A DNA stretch of 50,078 nucleotides, from NCBI GenBank assembly GCA_007122315.1, contig SKUB01000058.1, positions 1 to 50,078 of the forward strand, read 5' to 3'. Below the pieces are notes generated by a model. It was not told where the DNA came from. It searched no databases and saw only the letters and a program-made list of their open reading frames with translations. The translations under genes and the position numbers were made by a program. Shown in pieces: positions 1 to 8,627 of the stretch. Within the stretch, counting starts at the first letter, position 1, and the number at the start of each line of letters is the position of its first letter. This DNA is from Pseudomonadales bacterium. GTDB lineage: Bacteria > Pseudomonadota > Gammaproteobacteria > Pseudomonadales > Azotimanducaceae.

Positions 1-600
1 GATCTGTTCGAAGCCTGGGCTGGAGACGACGTGGATGATCCGGTTGCGAAGCGCGCCGCAGGCGCCATCGCCGGGCTGACAGGCGCCGGCACAACGGTGC
101 GCATGCTGCACGGAAATCGTGACTTCCTGCTCGGCCCCGCATTCGCAGAACGCTGCGGTATGGAACTGCTTCCCGACCCCACCTGCGTGTCCTGGGAAGG
201 TCGGCGCATGGTCCTCTGCCACGGCGACAGCCTCTGCACTGGGGACGCCGACTATCAGGCTCTGCGCAGCACCCTCCGAGATCCTGCGGTCAAGGCCGCC
301 CTGCTCGCGCGACCACGCAGCGAACGGGAGGATCTCGCACGGCGCGCCAGAGAAGCATCGCAGGCCGCCAATGCGAACAAGCCGGACATGATCATGGACG
401 TCACACCTGCGGCAGTGGATGCGCTGCTCGACAGCGAGGGGGCGGGGCTGCTGATTCATGGCCATACGCACCGGCCGGACGAGCACGTCTGGCAGCATGG
501 GCAGGAGACCCGACGGCGTATAGTACTGGGTGACTGGGATCAGGGAACCCGGTTCGCGCAGGCGCACGCGGGCGATGTCCAGCTCCTTTCCTATCCGTGA
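1..600 (+). CDS. lpxH: UDP-2,3-diacylglucosamine diphosphatase LpxH (5' truncated by window edge)
   Basis: Hydrolyses UDP-2,3-diacylglucosamine to lipid X and UMP, the fourth step of lipid A synthesis, at the inner face of the inner membrane. The reading frame is open from base 1 (DLFEAWAGDD, matching the family's GDLFExWxGDD), so the start and roughly 40 N-terminal residues, including the first metal-binding Asp-x-His, lie outside the window. Visible calcineurin-like phosphoesterase motifs are GNRDFLLG (one metal-binding and substrate site), CHGDSLCTGD, and the C-terminal metal motif HGHTHRP. About 199 codons remain against about 240 in the family. The GTG at base 31 is internal, not the start. 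The 3' end overlaps the convergent miaE by 10 bp. Confidence 0.95.
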   Translation, partial: DLFEAWAGDDVDDPVAKRAAGAIAGLTGAGTTVRMLHGNRDFLLGPAFAERCGMELLPDPTCVSWEGRRMVLCHGDSLCTGDADYQALRSTLRDPAVKAALLARPRSEREDLARRAREASQAANANKPDMIMDVTPAAVDALLDSEGAGLLIHGHTHRPDEHVWQHGQETRRRIVLGDWDQGTRFAQAHAGDVQLLSYP

Positions 601-1220
601 CCGGACTCCGGTGGACCACTGTGGAAGCGGAAGTTGGGATCCGGTCGCGTGATCAGGTCGGCCTCGAGCGCCTTGAGGGTCAGCAGCCGGGTCGCCACGG
701 CTTCTGCTCCGGCAACCCCTCGGGCCAACTGCAGATAATCCTCGAAGTGACGCGCCTCCGATGCCAGCAGACGCCGGTAGAAGCGCGCAAGCTCCTCGTC
801 GAGCACCGGAATCACTGCGGCGAAGCGCTCGCAGGACCGCGCCTCGACCAGGGCGCCCACCAGCAGCAGGTCCAGCAGCCGCGCGGGCTCGCCTGAACGT
901 ACGCCCGCACGTAATCCGCCTGCGTAACGACTGGCGGAAAGCGGGCGCACGGCAATGTCGCGCGCCGCGAGCAGGTCCAGCACCTGTTCGTAATGGCGCA
1001 GCTCCTCCCGCGCGAGACGGCTCATTCGCGGCGCCAGCTCGGGCACCGCGTCGTAGCGGAACAGCAGCGAAACGGCGGTTGCGGCGGCCTTGCGCTCGCA
1101 GTTCGCGTGATCCAGCAGCAGCACGTCGAGCTGCGCGCCGGCCGCATCGACCCAGGCCGCCGGAGTCGGACACTCCAGGAATTCGCGTACCGCTGCCACG
1201 CCCTCGGCATCAGAGTGCAT
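591..1220 (-). CDS. miaE: tRNA-(ms2io6A)-hydroxylase MiaE
   Basis: Non-haem di-iron, O2-dependent monooxygenase that hydroxylates ms2i6A37 of tRNAs reading UNN codons. The ferritin-like four-helix iron ligands are visible in order: DHANCERKAA, EELRHYEQV, VEARSCERF and SEARHFEDYL, giving the paired E and ExxH sites. At about 209 residues the length is normal for the family. The GTG at 1223 and the ATG at 1220 are both possible starts. A GGAGG stands 8 nt before the ATG, which overlaps the previous stop by one base (TGATG), so translation is probably coupled to the DUF1289 gene. Its iron- and oxygen-dependent activity fits a putative Fe-S or zinc neighbour, but a functional link is inference. 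Confidence 0.93.
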   Translation of the reverse strand: MHSDAEGVAAVREFLECPTPAAWVDAAGAQLDVLLLDHANCERKAAATAVSLLFRYDAVPELAPRMSRLAREELRHYEQVLDLLAARDIAVRPLSASRYAGGLRAGVRSGEPARLLDLLLVGALVEARSCERFAAVIPVLDEELARFYRRLLASEARHFEDYLQLARGVAGAEAVATRLLTLKALEADLITRPDPNFRFHSGPPESGHG

Positions 1221-1711
1221 CACGACAGCCTCCTGCCTGACGGCCGAGGCAGGACGAAGTAGCGCTCATAGTGGGCCTCCGACAGACGCTGATAATCGGC
1301 ATCGATGAGATCACGCAGCTCCAGCGGGGTCCGTTCGTGGTGGGGTGGCAGTGCCCGCAATCCGTAAGGCGCCAGGGCACCCATGTGCCGGGAACCACGA
1401 CGCAGCAGGAGCCAGACCCGCGAAGCGTCGGAATCCTGCCTGGAAAACGGAATTCGATGCCGCTGCAACTGCTCTGCCAGCAGGCTCCGGTCGATGACTT
1501 CGATCCGCCCCGCCACCACCTGATCACGCAGCATGAGCAGGCGCTGCCAGACGGCATCCTTGGCTTCGGAGCCGTAACGGTTCCAGTCCACCACCTCGTG
1601 GGCGAAGCGCTTGCAGCCCCGGCACACGAGATCACCGTAGGTGGTGGAGCAGCGACCGGCACAGGGCGTCCGGGTCCGCAGGCGCTCCCCTTCCGAACGT
1701 TCCCCGGTCAC
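1220..1711 (-). CDS. DUF1289 domain protein, four-cysteine motif
   Basis: Function unknown. The N-terminal third matches the DUF1289 family: the cysteines are at about C17, C21, C30 and C33 (CAGRC, then CRGCKRF), followed by the typical EVVDWNRY...W segment. Such cysteine sets usually bind a metal or Fe-S cluster, which is inference here. At 163 residues the protein is about twice the length of a bare DUF1289 domain. The C-terminal part is basic and not recognised. The start is GTG at 1711, overlapping the tgpA stop by 4 bp (GTGA), and its own stop overlaps miaE. It therefore sits in a translationally coupled chain between tgpA and miaE. No transmembrane segment is seen. Confidence 0.8.
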   Translation of the reverse strand: MTGERSEGERLRTRTPCAGRCSTTYGDLVCRGCKRFAHEVVDWNRYGSEAKDAVWQRLLMLRDQVVAGRIEVIDRSLLAEQLQRHRIPFSRQDSDASRVWLLLRRGSRHMGALAPYGLRALPPHHERTPLELRDLIDADYQRLSEAHYERYFVLPRPSGRRLS

Positions 1712-3810
1712 GACAGCTGCCCCGGATCACTGCGGCCCCGGTCACGTTTGAACGTCCCGGCCATTCTCAGCAGCAGTAACCGCAGCCGCAGCCGGGCCAG
1801 TCGCAAATGACTGTCAGCCGCCTCGGGAAGCTGCTGGCTGGCGCCCGCCTCGGGCCCGAACAGCGCAGCCTCGAGCCGGGTACCGAGGACCTGCAGATCC
1901 GCATCGAGGTCCGGATACCGAAGCCCGAGGCGGCGCGCGTACCGGACCGGCGTCTCGCTGGGATGACGCGCGTCCCCGGCCCGCTCGAACACGCGACAGA
2001 AGGCATCGTGGAAACGCAGCAATGGCGAGCGACGGCGTCTCAGCACACCGGGCAGCGCCCCGAGCATGGCGACGAGCACGGCAGCACCGGCGGCGCTTCC
2101 GGCAGCGATGGCCACCCGCAGCGGTGTCACCTCGCCGACCAGATCACGCAGGAAACGGTTCTGCAGTGATGCATCGTAGCTCACCACGAGCACGTTCCAG
2201 CGATGCTGAAGGCTGTCGATGAAGTAATAGGCTTCCGCCATCCAGTCCATGCGACGCCAGAGGCGATTGCCTGCAAAATTGCCATAGGCTGCTTCCTCCG
2301 CATTGTCCGCGAACGCCGCTTCCGCGCCGCGTTCGATCCGCTCCGGCGCCACCGCCATGGTCGGGTCGAAACGCACCCACCCTTCTCCCTCGATCCAGAT
2401 CTCCGCCCAGGCATGGGCGTCGTACTGGCGCACCGCGACGTAATCACCGACCGGGTTGTATTCACCGCCCTGGTAGCCCGCCACCACTCGCGCCGGCACG
2501 CCCGCCAGTCGCATCATGAACACGAAGGCAGACGCGTAGTGGCCGCAGAAACCTCGCCGGGTATCGAACAGGAAATCGTCGATGTCGTTCTGCCCAAGAG
2601 GCGGTGGATTCAGCGTGTAATGAAAAGGTTCTTCCGCAAAATGCAGCATCAGCCGCTCGGCAAGCACACGCGGCGCACGATGTTCCTGGGTCAGCTGACC
2701 CATGAAGGCCCGGGTGCGCGGATTCACTCTGGCCGGCAGCGCGGTCTCCCGCAACGCATACCAGTCCGGCAGATCCGGATCGAGTCGCGCCGCACGGGAC
2801 TCCACCTCGTAGCGGAAACGCTGAGTCACGGGCCCCTGGTGAAGGATCCGGAAATCGCGTCCCAGCCCCGTTGCCCGCGTCAGCGGGCGGGCAAAATCCA
2901 GCGCATAGAGCCAGGGCCGGTAGGTCGGTTCCGCGAGCACACTGTAGCGGACCGCTTCACCCTCGGTTGCCACGCGGCGCAGCCACAGCGGCTCCGACTG
3001 GGCGCCCACCCAGTGCACGGGCGGGTCGAGCACCTCGTCGAGGGGTCCGGGCTTCCAGGTCCCCGCGTCATACTCAGAGTACGTCAGGACACGCCAGTAC
3101 AAGGTTCGCGCAGGCGGCGGCGGACCTTCGAACTCCACCCGGAAGGCCAGCTGGCTGGAACGGCCGAGCTGGGTGATGGAACCGGGGGACATGGTCTCGG
3201 ACATGCCCGTCCGTGACGCCGCATCCGGCAGTGGAACCGACCACAGCGGGGCAATACGCGGGAAGAAGAGGAAGATCACCACCGTCAATGGCACCGCCTG
3301 CAGCAGAATGACGCCAGCGGTGCGCAGGCTTGCCCAAGGTCGCGGACGGTTCCAGCTCTGATTCAGGGCGACCAGGGCGGCAGTGACCATGAGGACCGCA
3401 AGCAGCTGGTAGAGCGTCATGGCGATACCCTGCTCGAACAGGAACTGGGTCGCGATGACGAAGTAACCCAGGAAGATCACCACCAGCGCATCCCGTCTTG
3501 TTCGCATCTCCAGCAGCTTGAGCGCGAAAGCGAGAATCAGCAGAGCGACGGCAGGGTCCAGGCTGAACTGGATGCCATGGCTCACACTGACACCGACGAT
3601 CGCGAGGACGACAAATCCGGCTTTGGTCCAGGCACTCGGATAATTCCAGCGCCCCTGATAGATCCATACCCGCCAAAGTACGCATGCGCCCCAGAATGCC
3701 AGGGTCCACAGGGCCATCCGCGGAACATGCGGGGCGATGACCACACCCTGGGACACCAGCAGCAACGCCAGCGAGGAACGCGGTATCTGTTCCAGCACAC
3801 CCCGGTTCAT
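1708..3810 (-). CDS. TgpA-type transmembrane transglutaminase (DUF3488 / transglutaminase-like / DUF4129)
   Basis: Inner-membrane protein of 700 residues with the architecture of Pseudomonas TgpA. Five or more hydrophobic helices lie in the first 190 residues. A periplasmic transglutaminase-like domain spans about 200-500, with another membrane helix at about 565-590 and a cytoplasmic DUF4129 tail. The catalytic triad appears as Cys422 (RRGFCGHYASAF), His466 (YDAHAWAE) and Asp482 (FDPT), all intact. Probably modifies or cleaves envelope peptides or proteins; the natural substrate of the family is not settled. The start codon overlaps the DUF58 stop (ATGA), forming the common moxR-DUF58-tgpA cassette. 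Confidence 0.9.
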   Translation of the reverse strand: MNRGVLEQIPRSSLALLLVSQGVVIAPHVPRMALWTLAFWGACVLWRVWIYQGRWNYPSAWTKAGFVVLAIVGVSVSHGIQFSLDPAVALLILAFALKLLEMRTRRDALVVIFLGYFVIATQFLFEQGIAMTLYQLLAVLMVTAALVALNQSWNRPRPWASLRTAGVILLQAVPLTVVIFLFFPRIAPLWSVPLPDAASRTGMSETMSPGSITQLGRSSQLAFRVEFEGPPPPARTLYWRVLTYSEYDAGTWKPGPLDEVLDPPVHWVGAQSEPLWLRRVATEGEAVRYSVLAEPTYRPWLYALDFARPLTRATGLGRDFRILHQGPVTQRFRYEVESRAARLDPDLPDWYALRETALPARVNPRTRAFMGQLTQEHRAPRVLAERLMLHFAEEPFHYTLNPPPLGQNDIDDFLFDTRRGFCGHYASAFVFMMRLAGVPARVVAGYQGGEYNPVGDYVAVRQYDAHAWAEIWIEGEGWVRFDPTMAVAPERIERGAEAAFADNAEEAAYGNFAGNRLWRRMDWMAEAYYFIDSLQHRWNVLVVSYDASLQNRFLRDLVGEVTPLRVAIAAGSAAGAAVLVAMLGALPGVLRRRRSPLLRFHDAFCRVFERAGDARHPSETPVRYARRLGLRYPDLDADLQVLGTRLEAALFGPEAGASQQLPEAADSHLRLARLRLRLLLLRMAGTFKRDRGRSDPGQLS

Positions 3811-4832
3811 CGGGGCTCATCCTGATCCCGACCGTACAGCGCCAGCGCCCGCAGCAACGCCCCGCGATGCGTTTCGCCGGATCCGGGCGCAATGTCGACC
3901 CCGGGCAGGCGCAACCCATAGGCATCGCGGGTTGCGGCGCAGGCCAGCACCCAGCCACAGAGCCGGGACAGACGATCTTCAGTGGGCAGGCCAGCAAGCG
4001 CTTCCCAATCCAGCCACAGCCGTCGGTCCGCCTGGCCACCGTACTCCTTGACCATGAGTTCGCCGTCGCGGACAAACGACTTCCAGGCCAGATGCTTCAG
4101 CGCATCTCCCGGTCGGTAGAGCCGGAGACCGACGAAGTCGTCATGCCCCTCGACGACTTGTTCTTCACCTTCGCCGCTGGCAGATGCCGACCGCTGGGGA
4201 ATGCCGCTGTCCACCGGGCGCGGGTACACCAGCGCGTGCTGGGCGAGATCAAGCCAGGTCCAGGCACGGAGCAGTCCCAGAGGCCACGTGGTCTCGAGGC
4301 GCAGGCGGCCGGGATTGAACCAGCCCCGGTGGTGGGCCCGGGCCGGGATACGGACCCGCTGCTCCAGCTCCTCGTCGAGATCGACGTTCTGGGGAATCTC
4401 ACCGGGCCAGCCAAGCCAGAGCGCATGATGACCCGACCCGGGGTTGCGCCGCAGGATGACGCCGAACTCGGCATGCTCTCCGGCGAAGACGGGACGAACG
4501 CCGGCGGCTGCAATTTCGAGCCCCGCCAGGTTGCGATAGGTGTGACCGATGGTCAGTGCGAACGTGCTCGCAAGCAGGAACGCGAGTCCGAACACCATGG
4601 AGTTCTGATAATTGATGGCCGCCAGGACCAACAGACTGACCAGTCCCAGGAACGCGAAACCGGCACGGGACGGGAAGATGAAGATATTGCCTCGATGCAA
4701 GCGCACGTTGCGCGCGGCGGGAATCCGGCGGTCGAGCCAGACGCGCCAGCGTCCACGGGGCGTACTGGGCATGAAGCGTACCGCCACGCCCCGTTCCACC
4801 ACCGTGTCAGCGCCTTGCACTGCCTCTGCCAT
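3807..4832 (-). CDS. DUF58 domain protein, MoxR-associated
   Basis: Membrane-anchored DUF58 protein of 341 residues. Two hydrophobic helices lie at about 52-72 and 75-95. The DUF58 signature occurs at about 239-265: YRPGDALKHLAWKSF followed by ELMVKEY. The domain is related to von Willebrand type A folds and is thought to act as a partner or assembly factor with MoxR ATPases. It is followed by tgpA with a 4-bp ATGA overlap and preceded by the moxR gene 54 bp upstream, so all three probably share a transcript. The exact biochemical role is unknown. Confidence 0.9.
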   Translation of the reverse strand: MAEAVQGADTVVERGVAVRFMPSTPRGRWRVWLDRRIPAARNVRLHRGNIFIFPSRAGFAFLGLVSLLVLAAINYQNSMVFGLAFLLASTFALTIGHTYRNLAGLEIAAAGVRPVFAGEHAEFGVILRRNPGSGHHALWLGWPGEIPQNVDLDEELEQRVRIPARAHHRGWFNPGRLRLETTWPLGLLRAWTWLDLAQHALVYPRPVDSGIPQRSASASGEGEEQVVEGHDDFVGLRLYRPGDALKHLAWKSFVRDGELMVKEYGGQADRRLWLDWEALAGLPTEDRLSRLCGWVLACAATRDAYGLRLPGVDIAPGSGETHRGALLRALALYGRDQDEPR

Positions 4833-4886
4833 GCCACCTCCGCAACCACCGCGGTGCAGGCGTTCCGGTGCCGGAAGCAGCCACGC

Positions 4887-5849
4887 TCAGTTGACCACAT
4901 CCACCACGGCGAGCAGCCGCTGGGCCAGCGCAACACCACCGCTGCGGCCGTGATCCGCATGCTCCCGCAGCCGATGCTCCACCACGGCGGGCAGGACGGC
5001 CTGCACATCCTCCGGCACCACATGCTGGCGACCGCGGATCAGCGCCCATGCCCTCGCCGCTCGCACCAGGGCAAGTGCGCCGCGCGGCGACAATCCCCAG
5101 GCGAACGTCGGGTCTTTGCGCGAGTGCTCCACCAGCCGCTGCACGTAATCGAGCAGCGCATCCGAGAGTCGAACCGCCGCCGCCTGCTGCTGCAACGCAG
5201 CAAGCTGTTCGACATCCAGGCAGGGCTCCAGGCGCTCGAGCAGCTCCCGACGATCCGTGCCGCGGATGATCTCACGCTCCGCAGCGGGATCGGGATAACC
5301 GAGTTCGATGCGCATCAGAAAACGATCGAGCTGGGACTCCGGCAGCGGGTAGGTACCGGCCTGCGTCACAGGATTCTGCGTCGCGATGACGAAGAAGGGC
5401 TCCGGCAGGGGCCGGGTCGCGCCCTCGACGGTCACCTGCCCCTCCTCCATCGCCTCGAGCAACGCGCTCTGGGTCTTGGGCGTCGTGCGATTGATCTCGT
5501 CGGCCAGGAGCACCTGGGCGAAGATCGGCCCCGGATGAAACTCGAAGGCACCGCCGTCCCGGTCGAAAATCGAGATGCCAAGGATGTCAGCCGGCAGCAC
5601 GTCGCTGGTGAACTGAATGCGGTTGAAGCTCAGACCCAGGGTCCGGGCCAGCGCCTGCGAGAGCACCGTCTTGCCCATGCCCGGCAGGTCTTCGATCAGG
5701 AGGTGTCCGCCGGCGAGCAGGCAGGCCATGGCCTGCTCCACCTGATGGCGCTTGCCCACCAGGACCGTTCCCACCTGAGCGAGACTCTTCTCGATCCAAT
5801 CCTGCATGGCGCCGGATGGTGGGCGCTGTGAGGGCTGCGCGCTGGTCAT
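4887..5849 (-). CDS. MoxR family AAA+ ATPase
   Basis: Predicted chaperone-like ATPase acting with the adjacent DUF58 protein. Walker A is LPGMGKT (55-61), Walker B is LLADEINR (about 114-121), and sensor 1 is ATQNP (about 156-160), followed by the MoxR lid region. The longer open frame reaches back to 6011, but the extra 54 residues are an out-of-frame shadow of the end of purF. The ATG at 5849 lies 16 bp after the purF stop; the ATG at 5807 is a second possibility. Length of 320 residues is typical. First gene of the moxR-DUF58-tgpA-DUF1289-miaE chain and possibly a continuation of the purF transcript. Confidence 0.92.
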   Translation of the reverse strand: MTSAQPSQRPPSGAMQDWIEKSLAQVGTVLVGKRHQVEQAMACLLAGGHLLIEDLPGMGKTVLSQALARTLGLSFNRIQFTSDVLPADILGISIFDRDGGAFEFHPGPIFAQVLLADEINRTTPKTQSALLEAMEEGQVTVEGATRPLPEPFFVIATQNPVTQAGTYPLPESQLDRFLMRIELGYPDPAAEREIIRGTDRRELLERLEPCLDVEQLAALQQQAAAVRLSDALLDYVQRLVEHSRKDPTFAWGLSPRGALALVRAARAWALIRGRQHVVPEDVQAVLPAVVEHRLREHADHGRSGGVALAQRLLAVVDVVN

Positions 5850-5865
5850 GGCGACGGCGTCCCGG

Positions 5866-7398
5866 TCACACGTGATCGTGCAGATCGGAGAGCGCGCGGT
5901 CGCTCTCGCCGCCTTCACTGCGCTCCCGCTGCCGCTTCGCGGCATCGTTGCGGGAGTCCGAAATCCTCTGCAGATACTCCGCATCGACGTCACCGGTGAC
6001 ATAGGTGCCATCGAACACGGAGCACTCGAAGCGCGTGATTGCCGGGTTGCCCTCGGCGGAGCAACTGATCAGATCATCGAGTTCCTGATAGACCAGCCAA
6101 TCGGCACCAATGCTGGCCGCGACTTCTTCGTCGCTGCGGGAATGGGCGATGAACTCGTTCGCAGCCGGCATGTCGATACCGTACACATTCGGGAATCGCA
6201 CCGGCGGCGCCGCCGAGGCCAGATAGACCTTGCGGGCACCGGCTTCCCGCGCCATCTCGATGATCTGCCGCGACGTGGTGCCGCGAACAATGGAGTCGTC
6301 CACGAGCAGCACGTTCTTGCCCCGGAATTCCAGGTCGATGGCGTTGAGCTTCTGGCGCACGGATTTCTGCCGTTCGTTCTGACCCGGCATGATGAACGTA
6401 CGGCCGATGTATCGGTTCTTGACGAAGCCTTCCCGGTACTTGACGTCCAGCTGATGCGCCAACGGCAAGGCTGCAGTGCGGCTGGTCTCCGGAATGGGAA
6501 TGACAACGTCGATGTCGTGATCCTGACCTGAGTAGTAAGACAGGATGCGCTCGGCCAGTTTCTCGCCCATCCGCAGACGAGCCTTGTAGACCGAGATGTC
6601 GTCCATGATCGAGTCCGGGCGCGCCAGATAAACGTGCTCGAAGATGCACGGGGCGAGCTCCACCCGCTCAGCGCAGACGCGCGTATGCAGATCGCCCTGC
6701 TCATCGATCCAGATGGCCTCGCCGGGCAACAGGTCCCTGACCAGCGTGAAGTCGAGTACGTCCAGCGCCACGGACTCCGACGCGATCATGTACTCCGTCC
6801 CGAGATCGGTGTCGCGCTTGCCGAACACCAGCGGGCGGATACCGAAGGGATCACGGAACGCGAGAACACCGTGTCCCACCAGCAAGGCCACCGCTGCATA
6901 GGCCCCGCTGCAGCGGGCATGCACGCCGGCAATCGCCTCGAAGATGTCCGCAGGCGTCGGCTCATGGCGGTGCAGGCGGCCGAGCTCGTGGGCGAAGACG
7001 TTGAGCAGGATCTCTGAATCGGATTCGGTGTTGATGTGGCGCAGGTCCGCCTTGAACAGGTCCTGCTTCAGCGCTTCGGCGTTGGTCAGATTGCCGTTGT
7101 GCGCCAGCGTGATGCCGTAGGGGGAATTCACATACATGGGCTGGGCTTCAGCCGACGAAGAACTTCCGGCAGTGGGGTAGCGAACATGACCGATACCCAG
7201 GTTGCCCGTCAGCCGCTGCATGTGATTGAGTCGGAACACATCCCGCACCAGCCCGTTGGCCTTGCGCATGTTGAGGCGTCCGCGGTGGCTGGTGACGATC
7301 CCGGCAGCATCCTGGCCGCGATGCTGAAGAACCGTGAGCGCGTCATACAGGCGCTGGTTGACCGGGTAGCGGCCGACGATGCCTACGAGTCCACACAT
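5866..7398 (-). CDS. purF: Amidophosphoribosyltransferase PurF
   Basis: First committed step of de novo purine synthesis: PRPP plus glutamine gives phosphoribosylamine, in the cytosol. MCGLVGIVG supplies the N-terminal nucleophile Cys (exposed after Met removal) of the class II glutaminase domain (1 to about 240). GHVRYPTAG and AHNGNLTNA are further glutaminase motifs. The phosphoribosyltransferase PRPP loop is DDSIVRGTT (367-375). The 510 residues are close to the E. coli enzyme (505). It lies downstream of cvpA, 112 bp apart, in the classical dedD-cvpA-purF arrangement. The short gap holds only weak inverted repeats. Confidence 0.97.
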   Translation of the reverse strand: MCGLVGIVGRYPVNQRLYDALTVLQHRGQDAAGIVTSHRGRLNMRKANGLVRDVFRLNHMQRLTGNLGIGHVRYPTAGSSSSAEAQPMYVNSPYGITLAHNGNLTNAEALKQDLFKADLRHINTESDSEILLNVFAHELGRLHRHEPTPADIFEAIAGVHARCSGAYAAVALLVGHGVLAFRDPFGIRPLVFGKRDTDLGTEYMIASESVALDVLDFTLVRDLLPGEAIWIDEQGDLHTRVCAERVELAPCIFEHVYLARPDSIMDDISVYKARLRMGEKLAERILSYYSGQDHDIDVVIPIPETSRTAALPLAHQLDVKYREGFVKNRYIGRTFIMPGQNERQKSVRQKLNAIDLEFRGKNVLLVDDSIVRGTTSRQIIEMAREAGARKVYLASAAPPVRFPNVYGIDMPAANEFIAHSRSDEEVAASIGADWLVYQELDDLISCSAEGNPAITRFECSVFDGTYVTGDVDAEYLQRISDSRNDAAKRQRERSEGGESDRALSDLHDHV

Positions 7399-7510
7399 GA
7401 AAGGCTATCCCTGGGATGGGTGGGCCGGCGTCCTGACGGTGCCGCCATGTCAGGCATGACGGCGACCGTGGACATGAGTCGTCTGCTGAAGTGATCGCCT
7501 GTTCAGCAGT

Positions 7511-8026
7511 CTAGTTCGCCATGGCGCTGCTGACCGCCGTGTAGGCCTGCTGCAGCAGCTCCATGACCTGCTCCTGCAATTCCAGCAAATGCGGCACGAG
7601 CATCGATGCCAGCCACCAGGGTTCGAGCCCCACCATCGGCTCGAGTACGGCCACCGCCACCACGAGCAGCACAACCGCCCTGGCGATACCGAACAACATC
7701 CCCAGCACCCGGTCCAGACCGCTCAGACCGGTAGCCTTCACCAGCATCGCCACCACGCGCTGAATCAGTGCACCGAGGAGGAGCACACCGAGAAACAGGC
7801 CAGCAAACGCCAGCGGATAACGCAGGGACTCGGCAGTGATCCAGCGCGCCAGACTCAGACTGACATCGTCCGCAAACAGGGACGCCATGATAAGGGCCGC
7901 GATCCAGATAACAAGGGACAGGGCTTCCTTGAACAAGCCCCGAACCGCACCGACGATGACGGAGACCACGGCCACCGCGAGGATGACCCAATCCAGGACG
8001 GAAGGCAGCGCCAGGCTTTCAGCCAT
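7511..8026 (-). CDS. cvpA: CvpA family inner-membrane protein
   Basis: Four-helix membrane protein homologous to colicin V production protein CvpA. Hydrophobic segments lie at about 10-30, 33-52, 64-88 and 100-125, with the family-like WVILAVAVVSVIVGAVRGL start. At 171 residues it is slightly longer than E. coli CvpA (162). The open frame continues upstream to 8377, but that part is shadow of dedD; the ATG at 8026 overlaps the dedD stop by 8 bp and is the sensible start. In E. coli the gene lies with purF and is linked to colicin V export and envelope stress; the molecular role is unclear. Confidence 0.92.
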   Translation of the reverse strand: MAESLALPSVLDWVILAVAVVSVIVGAVRGLFKEALSLVIWIAALIMASLFADDVSLSLARWITAESLRYPLAFAGLFLGVLLLGALIQRVVAMLVKATGLSGLDRVLGMLFGIARAVVLLVVAVAVLEPMVGLEPWWLASMLVPHLLELQEQVMELLQQAYTAVSSAMAN

Positions 8027-8627
8027 CGCCCCGGGTCCGCTGCCCGCTGCCGTCGGGGTTGCTCCGGCCGACCATGAACCGCACGACCATGCCATCGAGT
8101 TGATAGCGTTCCGCGAGCTCAGCCTGGAGCCGGTCCGCTGCAGAACGGTCCATACGCGGTCCGACAGCGACGCGATGCAGGCTCTGCCCGCCGTCCCGCT
8201 CTTCGATGAGATAGGCGTCGAAGCCGTCGTCCAGCAGCCGCTGTCGCAATCCGCGGGCGTTATCGGAATCCCGGAACGACGCGAGTTGAACGCTCCAGGC
8301 CCGCGGCAGACCGGCTGGATCGAGTCCCGGCGCCGATGGCTCCGCATCCGCTGCCTCGGCATCGGGCGGCGCCTCATGTCTGGGTTGGCCCGAAACCGGT
8401 GCTGCCGCCCTGCGCTGCTCCACCTCTTCGAGAAACGCCCACTCGGAATCGTCGCGAGGATCTTCGGCCGGCTCCACCGGCCGCTCTGCGCGCAACCGTT
8501 CTCCAGGCACGTCGGGAACGGCGCGACGCTCGATCCCTGCCCCGTCGAAGAGCATCGGCAACAGCACCACCGCCAGCGACAACAGGATGATCGCCCCGAC
8601 CAGCCGGTTGCGTACCCGTTCGGTCAT
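8019..8627 (-). CDS. dedD: SPOR-domain protein DedD
   Basis: Bitopic inner-membrane division-associated protein. A short cytoplasmic start (MTERVRNRLVG) leads to a single membrane helix at about 10-27 and an acidic/proline periplasmic linker. A C-terminal SPOR domain (about 120-195, beginning WSVQLASFRDSDNARGL) binds denuded septal peptidoglycan glycans. The 202 residues are near the family length (about 220). The ATG overlaps the folC stop by ATGA and the 3' end overlaps cvpA, so folC-dedD-cvpA are coupled. Confidence 0.92.
   Translation of the reverse strand: MTERVRNRLVGAIILLSLAVVLLPMLFDGAGIERRAVPDVPGERLRAERPVEPAEDPRDDSEWAFLEEVEQRRAAAPVSGQPRHEAPPDAEAADAEPSAPGLDPAGLPRAWSVQLASFRDSDNARGLRQRLLDDGFDAYLIEERDGGQSLHRVAVGPRMDRSAADRLQAELAERYQLDGMVVRFMVGRSNPDGSGQRTRGDG

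Noticed and set aside
3867-5831. 654-codon open frame opposite DUF58/moxR
   Set aside because: Antisense shadow spanning two real genes and their gap.
7450-7510. Inverted repeat CTGCTGA/TCAGCAG between cvpA and purF as a terminator
   Set aside because: Short stem, long loop, no T run, within a probable operon.
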